A stretch of DNA of 64,000 nucleotides, taken from assembly GCF_040327995.1 (NCBI RefSeq), contig NZ_JBEPIJ010000002.1, positions 62,001 through 126,000 on the forward strand. Reading direction: 5' to 3'. The notes beneath the pieces are model-generated. The model had not been told where the DNA came from and searched no databases. It worked only from the letters and a program-made list of their open reading frames with translations. Below, piece after piece: positions 35,685 to 45,171 of this stretch (position 1 is the first letter of the stretch; each line of letters opens with the position of its first letter). The position numbers and the translations under genes are program-made. The DNA comes from Solimonas thermocellulolyticum (lineage in GTDB: Bacteria; Pseudomonadota; Gammaproteobacteria; Nevskiales; Nevskiaceae).

Positions 35685-36791
35685 TCAGCCGCTGGCGAGC
35701 TCGCCGCTTGCCGCGGGCGCGGTGGCGCGCGACCAGCGGTTGGCGCGCGTGAACGAGCCGAAGTCGTTGAAGCGCACGCCCATCTCGCGCATCACCGCGT
35801 GCGCCTGCGGGGCCGTCCACTGGCGGATGTAGAACGGCTCCTTGACCACGAAGTGGTGGATCGCGTGGGTCGAGCCGAAGTTGAAGCAGAAGAGCTGGAA
35901 CGGCACCAGCCACCACGGGTTGAGTACCTGGGTCTGCTGGATGACGTTGTCCGGCTCGACGTCGCCGTAGTAGTGCATGTTGCTGCTGACGAAGTGCAGG
36001 CAGAAGCTGCGCAGCACGTTGGGACCGATCCAGACGACGACCAGCGGATCGAGCCACTGCATGCGCGCCAGCGTGGCCGCCGACCAGGCGATCTCGCCGC
36101 CGGCGAGCGCGGCGACGGCGTTGGCGCCGTGGTAGCCGAGGAAGGCATACCACAGGCCCCAGCACGCCCAACCGAGCGGGAAGTAGGCGATCGGGCCACC
36201 GATCAGCAGCAGCAGGCGATGCTTGCGGTCCTTGGCCTGCGGCACGCGCAGCAGCAGCGCCAGCGTCGCGTCGGCGAGCATCAGCAGACGCGCGAGCCCC
36301 CAGGGCCGGCCGTTGGTGATGCCGCGCTCTTCGGCGTCCTTCTCGGTACCGGAGTACTTGTGGTGGCGCAAATGCAGCCTGCGCCGGATCCACGGATTGA
36401 TCGTGCTCGGCCGCGCCAGCCACACCAGCGCCATCATCAGGTGATGCAGCAGCGGCTGCTTGCGAAAGTACATCCAGTGGATCAGGTCGTGCTCCAGCTC
36501 GTGCGTGAACGAGGCGAAGATCGCCACCACCGGCAGGCAGATCCACCAGGCGATGTGTCCGGCGAGATACAGCCACGCGGTGCCGGCCATGCCGGCGAGC
36601 GACACCAGCAGGATGCTCATGCCGATCGCGTTCTGATGCTTGAGCCAGGGATGGCGCTCTCGCAGCTCGGCGCCGGCCTTCAGCACCACGGCCTTGATGT
36701 GTTCGGTCTTCTGCGCGTCGCTCATCGTGCTCGCCGCAGGATTTGCCAGAGGGGTCGGGCTCACCGCATGCTCCTCGCAGGACATACCCAT
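35685..36791 (-). CDS. Fatty acid desaturase
   Basis: A 368-residue membrane di-iron desaturase. The three histidine boxes are present: HELEHD (residues near 97-102), HLRHH and HAIHH. Four membrane helices surround them. Two starts are possible: 36791, or 36725 (MSDAQKTEH), the latter with a better GGCGAG site. It introduces a double bond into an acyl chain or a related lipid using O2 and an electron carrier; the position is not predictable. It lies beside AraC-type regulators. Confidence 0.85.
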   Translation of the reverse strand: MGMSCEEHAVSPTPLANPAASTMSDAQKTEHIKAVVLKAGAELRERHPWLKHQNAIGMSILLVSLAGMAGTAWLYLAGHIAWWICLPVVAIFASFTHELEHDLIHWMYFRKQPLLHHLMMALVWLARPSTINPWIRRRLHLRHHKYSGTEKDAEERGITNGRPWGLARLLMLADATLALLLRVPQAKDRKHRLLLLIGGPIAYFPLGWACWGLWYAFLGYHGANAVAALAGGEIAWSAATLARMQWLDPLVVVWIGPNVLRSFCLHFVSSNMHYYGDVEPDNVIQQTQVLNPWWLVPFQLFCFNFGSTHAIHHFVVKEPFYIRQWTAPQAHAVMREMGVRFNDFGSFTRANRWSRATAPAASGELASG

Positions 36792-36858
36792 GAATCACGC
36801 GCAGCGTACGCACAGCCGGGGCCGCTGCGCCTGACCGAAGCCGCCAAGTAGTTGACCG

Positions 36859-37869
36859 ATGCCGCCAACCACGGCTACCGCGCTGACGAGCTGGGCCAGA
36901 GCGATCCGCAAGGCCCTCGACGCCACGGGGCAGGACAGCGCGCGCCTGTTCGCCGAGGCCGGGCTCGATCCGGCGCTGTTGTCCGATCCCGACGCGCGCT
37001 ATCCGGTGGCGAGAACCACGCGGCTGTGGCGGCTCGCCGTCGCCGCCACCGGCGACGATGCCTTCGGACTCACCGTTGCCCGCCACGTCGGCCAGACCAC
37101 GTTTCACGCGCTGGGCTATGCCTTGAGCGCGAGCGCAACGCTGCATGAGGCCTTCGAGCGGGTGCTGCGCTACTTCGCCGTTGTCAGCGATGTCGCCGAG
37201 CTCGGCTTCGAGCAGACGCCGCAGGGCTGGCGTTTTTCGATCCGCGCCGCGGCTACGGCGGTGCCGCCCGCGGACGAGGCCATCGACGCCTTCATGGCGC
37301 TGATCGTGCGTCTGTGCCGCGGCCTGCTCGGCCGCCGCGAGTTCGCGCCGCATCTGCTGCGCCTGCGCCGCGCCGAGCCGCGCAACCGTGCCGCCTTCGA
37401 CAAGTTGTTCCGCGCGCCGCTGCAATTCGGCGCGGACGAGAACGCGCTGTATCTAGACGCCAAGGTGCTGCGTGAGCCGCTCGACGGCGCGCATGCGGAG
37501 CTGGCGCGGCACAACGACGAGATCGTGCAGCGCTACCTGCAGCGGCTGCAGCGCGACGACATCGTCGCGCGCGTGCGTTACGCGATCACCGACCTTCTGC
37601 CGCGCGGCGAACCCGGCGCCGCCGCGGTCGCGGCGGCGCTGCATCTGTCGGAGCGCAGCCTGCAACGCCGGCTCGCCGAGGCCGGCACCCGCTACGGCGA
37701 GGTGCTGCGCGACACCCGGCATACGCTCGCGCGCAGCTATCTCGCCGATCCGCGCGCGAGCATCGGCGAGATCGCCTGGCTGCTCGGCTTTTCCGATCCG
37801 TCCAGCTTCACCCGCGCGTTCCGCCGCTGGGAGGGGCGCTCGCCGACCGCTTATCGCGCGCGGCCGTGA
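36859..37869 (+). CDS. AraC family regulator with arabinose-binding-like N-terminus
   Basis: A 336-residue AraC-type regulator. The C-terminal helix-turn-helix pair is intact (AAVAAALHLSERSLQRRLAE and IGEIAWLLGFSDPSSFTRAF). The N-terminal about 200 residues resemble the arabinose-binding-like domain of OruR/ArgR-type AraC regulators that control amino acid or fatty acid catabolism. It is divergent from the desaturase gene (67 nt between) and could regulate it. The effector is unknown. Confidence 0.88.
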   Translation: MPPTTATALTSWARAIRKALDATGQDSARLFAEAGLDPALLSDPDARYPVARTTRLWRLAVAATGDDAFGLTVARHVGQTTFHALGYALSASATLHEAFERVLRYFAVVSDVAELGFEQTPQGWRFSIRAAATAVPPADEAIDAFMALIVRLCRGLLGRREFAPHLLRLRRAEPRNRAAFDKLFRAPLQFGADENALYLDAKVLREPLDGAHAELARHNDEIVQRYLQRLQRDDIVARVRYAITDLLPRGEPGAAAVAAALHLSERSLQRRLAEAGTRYGEVLRDTRHTLARSYLADPRASIGEIAWLLGFSDPSSFTRAFRRWEGRSPTAYRARP

Positions 37870-37953
37870 GCACGTCACCGGGGCTTCACACCCTGGTCCG
37901 GCTTTTGCAAGATTTTCGTGACGAGCCGATTCGGCCCGCGACGGAGTCATCGT

Positions 37954-38643
37954 ATGCACGCGCCGGATTTCGCCCAGTTGGGCACGCCGCCGTTCGACGA
38001 GAAGGACCTGCGTTTCCTGTTCGAGCACTTTCCGGTGCCCGGCATCGACCCGGCGCAGGCGGTGCAGCTCGTAAACGAGCGGCCGAACACGCTCGAATCC
38101 CTGCTCGAAAGCGATTACGTGTTCGACGCGATCCGCGACCAGCAGACGATGTGGCTCGAAGTCTCGCCGCAGTTGTTCTTCGACGTCCTACTGCGCCGCG
38201 CGCTGCCCGGCCGTCGTCACGCGCAGGAGCGCCAGACCATCCACTACCTTGCCCATCTGCTCGGGCTGTTCACCCGTACCGAGCGTCTGTATTCGGTGCA
38301 GCCGGACGAGGAGCGGCGCTTCCAGTACCTGGTCGACCTCGTCGCCGAGGCGGCGCAGGCCGGCCCGGAGCGCGGCTTCGTCGTGCACTCGCACATCGGC
38401 AACTACGCGCTGTATCTCGCCGGGCTGTGCCGCGACTGGATCGACGCGCGCCACCGCTACAAGCGCCGTCCGGTCGATCTCGAGTACTACTGCCGCATGG
38501 GTAGCTCATACTACTTCACCGCTTCACGCCACCGCATGGCCGAGGTGCTGGGAGTGCGCGAGGTGTTCCGCGACCTTGCGCAGCGCTTCCATTACTACCG
38601 CGACGGCCTGGAGCGCATGCACGCGGACTTCGTGCGCCATTGA
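37954..38643 (+). CDS. Uncharacterised conserved-looking protein
   Basis: A 229-residue soluble protein with no recognised domain. The start MHAPDFAQLGTPPFDEKD at 37954 has a GGAG site 8 nt upstream and is preferred to an ATG at 37918. Visible features are an aromatic-rich second half (LEYYCRMGSSYYFTASRHRM) and several conserved-looking pairs (SHIGNYALYLAGLCRDWID). It sits between two AraC-type genes and may be under the control of one. Function unknown. Confidence 0.6.
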   Translation: MHAPDFAQLGTPPFDEKDLRFLFEHFPVPGIDPAQAVQLVNERPNTLESLLESDYVFDAIRDQQTMWLEVSPQLFFDVLLRRALPGRRHAQERQTIHYLAHLLGLFTRTERLYSVQPDEERRFQYLVDLVAEAAQAGPERGFVVHSHIGNYALYLAGLCRDWIDARHRYKRRPVDLEYYCRMGSSYYFTASRHRMAEVLGVREVFRDLAQRFHYYRDGLERMHADFVRH

Positions 38644-38658
38644 GTCCCCACCGCGTTG

Positions 38659-39669
38659 CTAGTTTCGCGGTTCTGTGTGCGCGGCGCGCCACTGCGCCGG
38701 GGTTTGTCCGGTCCAGCGCTTGAACGCGCGCTGGAACGCGCTCTGCTCGGAGTAGCCGAGCAGCAAGGCGATGTCGGCGAGATCGAGGCTGGCGTCGGCG
38801 AGGTGGCGCTCGGCGAGTTCGCGGCGCACCTGCTCGACCAGTGCGCTGAAGCGCAGGCCCTCGGCCTGCAGGCGTCGCTGCAGGCTGCGCGAGGACAGCG
38901 CCAGCGCAGCGGCCACCGCATCGAGCTCCACCGGCGGCTGGCGCAGCCGCCGCGCGATCTGTGCACGCAGCCGCGTCAGCCAATCGTCGCCGCGCGGCAG
39001 CGCGCGCAACTGCTGATCGGCCAGCCGCTGCATCAGCTCGCGCATCGCCGGGTCCGGCTGGATCAAGGGCGCATCGAGCGCGTCGATGGGCAGCACGACG
39101 CGATAGCAGGCCTGGGCGAAGCGCAGCGGACAGCCGAGGATGCGGGTGTGCTCGCGCGTGTCGGCTGGCGCGGCATACATCACGTCGATGCGAAGCGGCT
39201 TGGCCCATGCGCCGGCCATCCAGCGGGCGAACGTCACCAGGCCGGCCAGGTTGAACTCGGCGAGCTGGCGATACGGCCCGTCGGTGCCCGGGTTCCAGCT
39301 CAGCGTGCAGGTCTGCTCGTCGCGCTTGAGGCCGACGCCGCCCAGATCGATGACCAAGGCCTGGTAGCGGCGCAGCGCATCGAGCGCCTCGCCGAGGCGC
39401 TCGCAGTTCATCGCGACGAAGCCGAGCGCGCCGTAATGGCCGGGCCGGACCTGTTCGCCGACGTGCAGGCCGAGCGCATCATCCTCGAGCAGCGCGGCGG
39501 CGCGGTCGAACAGCGCGGCGCCGAGTGCCTCCGGCACGCGTGCATCGCGATCGGAAGGGTCGAACGGCAAGGCCGCGCGCAGCGCATCGAGCGCAAGGCC
39601 ACGCGCGCGGGCGTAGTCGAGCAGGGCGTGCAGATAGCCGACGGCGACGGTGTTGGCGCGAGCGGTCAT
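38659..39669 (-). CDS. AraC family regulator
   Basis: A 336-residue AraC-type regulator with the C-terminal helix-turn-helix pair (VAAALALSSRSLQRRLQAEG and ADIALLLGYSEQSAFQRAFK) and an OruR-like N-terminal domain. It resembles the other AraC protein in the window in length and domain plan but not closely in sequence. It is convergent with the 229-residue gene and divergent from the sterol-desaturase-like gene at 39754, which is a plausible target. Confidence 0.88.
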   Translation of the reverse strand: MTARANTVAVGYLHALLDYARARGLALDALRAALPFDPSDRDARVPEALGAALFDRAAALLEDDALGLHVGEQVRPGHYGALGFVAMNCERLGEALDALRRYQALVIDLGGVGLKRDEQTCTLSWNPGTDGPYRQLAEFNLAGLVTFARWMAGAWAKPLRIDVMYAAPADTREHTRILGCPLRFAQACYRVVLPIDALDAPLIQPDPAMRELMQRLADQQLRALPRGDDWLTRLRAQIARRLRQPPVELDAVAAALALSSRSLQRRLQAEGLRFSALVEQVRRELAERHLADASLDLADIALLLGYSEQSAFQRAFKRWTGQTPAQWRAAHTEPRN

Positions 39670-39753
39670 GCGGCTTGGCGTGCGGTGTCAGGACCTTTCG
39701 ACCGGGACGCGTGCAAGATGCCATGATCCGAAGATCCACCGCGAGGCTTGCCG

Positions 39754-40668
39754 ATGCTGCAGGACTTCATCCACGCCGTGCATGCACTGCTCGGGCCCAA
39801 CGTCGACTGGAAGCAGGTGGTGCTGACCGGCATGGCGCCGATCTTCCTGCTCGCGTTCGCGATCGAGTATCAGGTGCTGCGCCGGCGCGCGCACAGGCCG
39901 CTGCCACGTTGGCGCGACGTCGCCACCAATCTGGGCCTGGGCGCCAGCTACCAGGTCGCCGAGTTCATCGTGCATGCGCTGGTCAGCGGCGCGATCATCC
40001 TGTGGATCTACCAGCACCGGCTGTTCGACGTGCCGGTGAATGCGTGGACCATCGTGCCGATATTCGTCGCCGTGGAGTTCTGCTACTACTGGTTCCATCG
40101 CGCGAGCCACCGCATCCGCTGGTTCTGGAGCGCGCACGTCGTGCATCACTCCGAGGAGCAGATGAACTTCACGACCGCGCTGCGCCAGAGCATGCTCTAC
40201 TCGATCACCGGCTGGTGGCTGTTCTTCATGCCGCTGGTGTGGCTGGGCGTGCCGCCCGGCGTGGTGTTCTTTCTGTATGCCTGCGATCTGGCCTACCAGT
40301 ACTTCGTGCATACCGAGGCGATCGGCAAGCTGCCGCGCTGGTTCGAATACGTGTTCGACACGCCCAGCAACCACCGTGCCCATCACGGCCGCAACCCGAA
40401 ATACATCGACAAGAACTACGGCGGCGTGCTGATCATCTTCGACCGCTGGTTCGGCACCTATGTGGAAGAAGACGAACCGGTCGACTACGGCATTCCGCGC
40501 CAGATTCGCTCGAACAACATCTGGACGCTGAACGTGCACGAGTTCGTGCAGATGTGGCGCGACGTGCTGCGGCCCGGCCCGCTCTGGCAGCGCCTCAAGC
40601 ACCTGTGGGGGCCGCCGGAGTGGTCGCGACCGGCTGAAGTCGCGGCGACGCCTTCGCTTCAGTCCTGA
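39754..40668 (+). CDS. Sterol desaturase/fatty acid hydroxylase family protein
   Basis: A 304-residue membrane hydroxylase with the eight-histidine di-iron pattern: FHRASH, HVVHH and, further on, NHRAHH. Four membrane helices are evident. The ATG at 39754 has GCGAGG 7 nt upstream. The last 10 nt overlap the convergent thioesterase gene. The substrate could be a fatty acid, carotenoid or sterol-like lipid; it cannot be fixed from sequence. Confidence 0.88.
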   Translation: MLQDFIHAVHALLGPNVDWKQVVLTGMAPIFLLAFAIEYQVLRRRAHRPLPRWRDVATNLGLGASYQVAEFIVHALVSGAIILWIYQHRLFDVPVNAWTIVPIFVAVEFCYYWFHRASHRIRWFWSAHVVHHSEEQMNFTTALRQSMLYSITGWWLFFMPLVWLGVPPGVVFFLYACDLAYQYFVHTEAIGKLPRWFEYVFDTPSNHRAHHGRNPKYIDKNYGGVLIIFDRWFGTYVEEDEPVDYGIPRQIRSNNIWTLNVHEFVQMWRDVLRPGPLWQRLKHLWGPPEWSRPAEVAATPSLQS

Positions 40669-41546
40669 CCGGGCGCGTCCGCGCCGATTTCACGCATCAG
40701 GTTCTCCTGCACGACGCTGGCGACCAGGCGGCCCTGGCGATCGAAAATCAGCCCGCGGGACAGGCCGCGCGCGCCCTGTGCGGTCGGCGAGTCCATCGCG
40801 TACAGCAGCCAGTCGTCGACGCGCATGTCGCGGTGGAACCACAGCGCGTGGTCGATGCTGGCGATGATCATGTCCTCGGCGTACCAGGTGCGGCCGTGCG
40901 GACGTACCGCGGTCGACAGCAGGTTGAAGTCCGAGGCGTAGGCCAGCACGCAGCGGTGCAACATCGGGTTGTCCGGCAGCTTGCCGGCCGCGCGAAACCA
41001 GATGTGCTGCTGCGGCGGCCGCACCTCGGGCTTGAGCGGGTTCCACGGCTCCACTGGCTTGAACTCGATCGCCAGCTCGCGCGTCATCGCATGGAACACG
41101 CGGTCCGACACCTCCGGGACCGACTGCAGCCAGTCGTCGTGCAACTCGCGAGAACTGCGCAGCTTCTCCGGCGGCGGCACCTGTGGCATCGGCAACTGGT
41201 GTTCGAGCCCCGCCTCCTCGCGCTGGAAAGAGACGATCATGGTCAGGATCGGCTGGCCGTTCTGGATCGCCTGCACGCGCCGCGTCGTGAACGTGCGGCC
41301 GTCGCGCACGCGGTCCACCTCGTAGACGATCGGCAAGCTCATGTCGCCCGGTCGCAGAAAGTAGGCATGCAACGAATGCGGTACGCCGAAGCCGATCGTG
41401 CGGCTGGCGCCGACCAGGGCCTGGCCGATGACCTGACCGCCGAACACGCTCTTGCCGCCGAGGTCGCGCGACTGTCCGCGAAACAGATTGACCTCGAGAT
41501 TCTCGAGGTCGAGTAGATTGACCAGATCCTGCAGAATGCGATTCAT
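40659..41546 (-). CDS. tesB: Acyl-CoA thioesterase II
   Basis: A 295-residue double-hotdog thioesterase. It starts MNRILQDLVNLLDLENLEVN and carries the family segments SVFGGQVIGQALVGASRTI, GFGVPHSLHAYFLRPGD and the C-terminal SIDHALWFHRDMRVDDWLLY with the catalytic Asp. It hydrolyses a wide range of acyl-CoA thioesters to free acids. The start at 41546 follows the family. Confidence 0.94.
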   Translation of the reverse strand: MNRILQDLVNLLDLENLEVNLFRGQSRDLGGKSVFGGQVIGQALVGASRTIGFGVPHSLHAYFLRPGDMSLPIVYEVDRVRDGRTFTTRRVQAIQNGQPILTMIVSFQREEAGLEHQLPMPQVPPPEKLRSSRELHDDWLQSVPEVSDRVFHAMTRELAIEFKPVEPWNPLKPEVRPPQQHIWFRAAGKLPDNPMLHRCVLAYASDFNLLSTAVRPHGRTWYAEDMIIASIDHALWFHRDMRVDDWLLYAMDSPTAQGARGLSRGLIFDRQGRLVASVVQENLMREIGADAPGQD

Positions 41547-41633
41547 GACCACGTGCAGCCGAAAAAACGCGCAAAGACTACCGGATCGGCGCGGGCTTGG
41601 CGCCACTCGGCGCCGGGCGGGCGCTGGCGTCGG

Positions 41634-41897
41634 ATGAACTGCCGCAGCGGCTGCGGCGCCTGCTGCATCGCGCCGTCGATCTCCTCGCCGATTCCCGGCA
41701 TGGCCGATGGCAAACCGGCCGGCGTGCGCTGTGTGCAGCTCGACGACGATCTGCGCTGCCGGCTGTTCGGCGATCCGCGACGCCCGGTGGTGTGTTCGAG
41801 CCTGCGCGCCAGCGTCGAGATGTGCGGCGCCTCACGTGAACAGGCGCTGCAGCGGCTGACGCGGCTGGAACGGCTCACGCGGCCGCGGCAGCCGTAA
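41634..41897 (+). CDS. YkgJ family cysteine-cluster protein
   Basis: An 87-residue protein with the cysteine pattern of YkgJ/UPF0260-like zinc/iron-chelating proteins: C3, C7, C10, C11 (CRSGCGACC), then C46, CRLFGDPRRPVVC and MCG. The ATG at 41634 directly precedes the first cysteine; the frame stays open upstream to 41553. Probably a small metal-binding protein of unknown role, divergent from tesB. Confidence 0.75.
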   Translation: MNCRSGCGACCIAPSISSPIPGMADGKPAGVRCVQLDDDLRCRLFGDPRRPVVCSSLRASVEMCGASREQALQRLTRLERLTRPRQP

Positions 41898-42088
41898 AGC
41901 AGCCGGCCGGCCCCGTCCGGCATCCACTCGTGGTGCGCCCAACGTCGGAGCCGGCGCGGATGCGCCGCGGGACCGGGACTCGACTCTGCGCGCGCGTTTC
42001 TCCCCGCCCAGGCTCCCGGTTCATCGGTTTGAGGGAGGCGCGCGCATCGTCGGGCCGGGAGCATGGGGCTTCGATCGAGGAGCAAGAG

Positions 42089-43441
42089 ATGCGATTGACG
42101 CGCCGCCGTACCATCGCCTTCGGCCTCGTGCTCGCCTGGTGCGTGCAGGCCGTGCCGGCCCATGTCGCCGGCGAGGACAAAACCTGCATGGGCGCCGAGC
42201 GTGCGGCCAGCGAGGCCGGCGTCGCCGCCTACGCTGGACAGTGGATCGGCACGTGGCCGGGCATGAAGCGCGAGCACGGCTATGAACCCGGGCCGTATGC
42301 GGACGAAAAGCCGCTGTTCGTCATCACCGCGCAGAACCTCGCACAACACGAGGACCGGCTGACGCCCGGGCAGAAGGCCCTGTTCCGCCAGTATCCCAAC
42401 ACTTTCCGCATGCGGGTGTACCCGAGTCATCGCGACTTTGGCGTGCCCGACTGGGCCTGCGCGGTCGCGCGGCACAACGCGCAACATGCGCGGCTGATCG
42501 ACGACGGCCATGGCGTGGACGGCCAGGGCGGCGCGCCGGCGTTTCCGCTGCCGCGCAACGGCCTGGAGGCGATCTGGTCGGCCAAGACCACTTATCGCGC
42601 CTGGACCGAGCAGGTGGTGGCGGACATCGCCTACGTCTATCCCGGCGACAAGATCGCCTGGGGGCGCTACGCGCTGCGTTCGATGAGCATGATGAACCGT
42701 CCGGATGCAGTCCCGCGGCCCGCGCTGACCGAGAGGATCGCGGCGTATTTCTTCGCCAGCTACCTGCTGCCCGAGCGCGACCGCGGGCTGACCTCGGTGG
42801 GCGTGCAGTTCAATCATTACGGTGAGGGCTCGACCCAGGCCTGGCAGTACCAGCCGGGCACGCGCCGCGTGCGCCAGGCGCCGGAGGTCGGTTACGACTA
42901 CCCGGTGCCGCCGGGCGGGCTGCATACCTCCGACGAGGACTCGGGTTTCAACGGCGCGCCCGATCGCTACGACTGGACGCTGCTCGGCAAGCGCGAGATC
43001 TACGTGCCTTATCACAACTTCCGCATCAACGATCCGGCGCTGCGTTACGCCGAGCTCTTGACGCCGGACACGCTCAATCCCGAGTACGTCCGCTACGAGC
43101 TGCACCGCGTCTGGGTGGTCGAGGCGCATCTGAAGCCGGGCATGCGCCATATCTATGCGCGGCGCACGATCTACATCGATGAGGATAGCTGGCAGATCCT
43201 CACCGCCGACCACTACGACAACCACGGCGCGCTGTGGCGCGTGCCGATGATCCTGTACTTCTACTCGCAGGAATCCGCCTCGCATCACCGCGGCGTGCAG
43301 GTCTTCCACGATCTGACCGCCAAGGCCTATGCCGCCGTGAATCTGGTCAACGAGCGTCCGGCTGCGGACTGGTGGCGACTGAACCGGCCGATGGCGCCGG
43401 CGCAGTTCTCGCCGCAGGCGGCGGCACAGGCGGGGCGGTGA
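42089..43441 (+). CDS. DUF1329 outer-membrane-type protein
   Basis: A 450-residue secreted protein with an N-terminal signal peptide (RRTIAFGLVLAWCVQAVPAH). It has the DUF1329 pattern: NGLEAIWSAKTTYRAWTE, the DSGFNGAPDRYDWTLLGKRE segment, YVRYELHRVWVVEAHLKPGM and WQILTADHYDNHGALWRVPM. DUF1329 proteins are LolA/LppX-like beta proteins that in hydrocarbon- and steroid-degrading Proteobacteria accompany RND-type lipid transporters. The ATG at 42089 is preceded by GAGGAGCAAGAG. Placed before acyl-catabolism genes. Confidence 0.85.
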   Translation: MRLTRRRTIAFGLVLAWCVQAVPAHVAGEDKTCMGAERAASEAGVAAYAGQWIGTWPGMKREHGYEPGPYADEKPLFVITAQNLAQHEDRLTPGQKALFRQYPNTFRMRVYPSHRDFGVPDWACAVARHNAQHARLIDDGHGVDGQGGAPAFPLPRNGLEAIWSAKTTYRAWTEQVVADIAYVYPGDKIAWGRYALRSMSMMNRPDAVPRPALTERIAAYFFASYLLPERDRGLTSVGVQFNHYGEGSTQAWQYQPGTRRVRQAPEVGYDYPVPPGGLHTSDEDSGFNGAPDRYDWTLLGKREIYVPYHNFRINDPALRYAELLTPDTLNPEYVRYELHRVWVVEAHLKPGMRHIYARRTIYIDEDSWQILTADHYDNHGALWRVPMILYFYSQESASHHRGVQVFHDLTAKAYAAVNLVNERPAADWWRLNRPMAPAQFSPQAAAQAGR

Positions 43442-43548
43442 GCGATCCCCCGAATCATCCGTTTGAGTCAGGCAACGCGCGCGAGCGCGCCGCTATCGTC
43501 GATCTGCCCCTGCATCCGCGGCCCGAGAAAGCGCCACGAGTACCCGCC

Positions 43549-43983
43549 ATGACCGCACCGACCGACCAAGCCTCAACGCCCAAGCCGACGCGCATCGCGC
43601 CCATCGTCACGCTCGACGCCAAGAGCTTCTGGGAAGCGGCGGATCAGGAGAAATTCATCGGCCAGAAGTGCGGCGACTGCGGCAAGTTCACGTTCCCGCC
43701 GCGGCCGATGTGCCCGCACTGCCACAGCCTCAACCGTCAGGACGTGGAGCTGTCCGGGCGCGGCACCGTGCATGCGTGGACCATTCCGCGGCATCCGCAT
43801 CCGTTCGGTTTCAAGGAGTCGCCGATCGTTGCGGTGATCCAGCTCGAAGAGGGCATCCGCTTCGTTTCCAACGTCGTCGGCATCGGCTACGACGAGATCC
43901 GGCAGGACATGGAAGTGGAAGTCTGCTTCGAGCCGACGATGAACAATCACAAGGTGCCGGTGTTCCGGCCGCGCACCAAGTAA
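43549..43983 (+). CDS. DUF35 OB-fold acyl-CoA-associated protein
   Basis: A 144-residue DUF35 protein. The rubredoxin-like zinc motif CGDCGKFTFPPRPMCPHC is followed by an OB fold with HAWTIPRHPHPFGFKESPIV. DUF35 proteins form complexes with thiolase-like aldolases; the next gene, 10 nt downstream, encodes one. In steroid degraders this pairing performs a retro-aldol cleavage of a side-chain acyl-CoA. The zinc cysteines are all present. A role in acyl or steroid side-chain breakdown is inferred. Confidence 0.87.
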   Translation: MTAPTDQASTPKPTRIAPIVTLDAKSFWEAADQEKFIGQKCGDCGKFTFPPRPMCPHCHSLNRQDVELSGRGTVHAWTIPRHPHPFGFKESPIVAVIQLEEGIRFVSNVVGIGYDEIRQDMEVEVCFEPTMNNHKVPVFRPRTK

Positions 43984-43993
43984 GGGAACGACC

Positions 43994-45163
43994 ATGGCCC
44001 GCACCTTCACCGAAGCCGCGATCGCCGGCATCGGCCAGACCGAGTTTTCCAAGGCCTCCGGCCGCAGCGAGCTGCAGCTCGCCGCCGAGTGCTCGCTCGC
44101 CGCCTGCCGGGACGCCGGCATCTCGCCGCACGACATCGACGGCATGATCACCTTCACCATCGACAACAGCGATGAGATCAATCTCGCGCGCTGCCTCGGC
44201 GTGAAGGATCTTGCCTACACCACGCGCATTCCCGGCGGTGGTGCCGCGGCGGCGGCGACCATCTACCAGGCCATGGCGATGGTCAATGCCGGCCTGTGCA
44301 ACTACGTGCTGATCTGGCGCGCGATGAACGAGCGCAGCCAGTACCGCTTCGGCCAGAACCCCAACCAGCAGATGATGAGCTACCAGTCCGGCAACGGCAC
44401 CGGCTCGCTGCTGTGGTGCGTGCCCTTCGGCGCGATGACGCCGGCGAGTTGGGGCGCGCTGCAGGCGCAGCGCTACATGTACACCTACGGCGTCACCAAC
44501 CGTGACCTCGGCTACATCTCGGTTCAGCAGCGCAAGTACGCGGCCAACAATCCGGCGGCATGGTTCTACGGCAAGCCGATCACGCTCGAAGATCACCAAA
44601 ACTCCAAATGGATCCAGGAGCCGTGGCTGCGCATGCTCGATTGCTGTCAGGAGTCCGACGGCGGCGTCGCGATCCTCGTCACCAGCCTCGAGCGCGCACG
44701 CGATCTGAAGCAGAAGCCGGTGCGCATCCTCGGCGCCGCGCAGTCGATCCCGTACAACGTGGAAGTGATCTCCAACTACTACCACGACGATCTGACGGTG
44801 ATGCCGGAAGCCCAGGGCGTGGCCAAGCGTCTGTGGAAGCAGACCGGCTTGCGTCCGAGCGACATCCAGGCGGCTATGCTCTACGACGCCTTCACGCCGC
44901 ACGTGCTCTTGCAGCTCGAAGCCTATGGCTTCTGCAAGCGCGGTGAGGCGGCCGAATGGGTCAAGGCCGGCGGCATGGCCATAGACGGGCCGCTGCCGGT
45001 GAACACCCACGGCGGACTCATCGGCGAGGCCTACATCCACGGTCTGAACAGCATGGCCGAAGGCGTGCGCCAGATCCGCGGCACCTCGCCCAATCAGGTA
45101 CAGCGCGTGCAAAACGTACTGGTTTCCTCGGGCATGGCCGGGGCGATTCTGGCGAAGGATTGA
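43994..45163 (+). CDS. Thiolase-like (Ltp2/SCP-x type) aldolase
   Basis: A 389-residue non-decarboxylating thiolase homologue. It has the thiolase fold (EAAIAGIGQTEFSKASGRSE, and NTHGGLIGEAYIHGLN near the C-terminus) but lacks the nucleophilic Cys motif of beta-ketothiolases. The segment AAMLYDAFTPHVLLQLEAYG and the partner DUF35 gene match the Ltp2-type retro-aldolases of steroid side-chain degradation. It is probably an aldolase releasing propionyl- or acetyl-CoA from a branched acyl-CoA. The hydrolase gene follows 8 nt after the stop. Confidence 0.85.
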   Translation: MARTFTEAAIAGIGQTEFSKASGRSELQLAAECSLAACRDAGISPHDIDGMITFTIDNSDEINLARCLGVKDLAYTTRIPGGGAAAAATIYQAMAMVNAGLCNYVLIWRAMNERSQYRFGQNPNQQMMSYQSGNGTGSLLWCVPFGAMTPASWGALQAQRYMYTYGVTNRDLGYISVQQRKYAANNPAAWFYGKPITLEDHQNSKWIQEPWLRMLDCCQESDGGVAILVTSLERARDLKQKPVRILGAAQSIPYNVEVISNYYHDDLTVMPEAQGVAKRLWKQTGLRPSDIQAAMLYDAFTPHVLLQLEAYGFCKRGEAAEWVKAGGMAIDGPLPVNTHGGLIGEAYIHGLNSMAEGVRQIRGTSPNQVQRVQNVLVSSGMAGAILAKD

Positions 45164-45171
45164 AGCGCGCC

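Noticed and set aside
43994..45163. Ordinary acetyl-CoA acetyltransferase
   Set aside because: The nucleophilic Cys motif of beta-ketothiolases is missing and a DUF35 partner precedes it.
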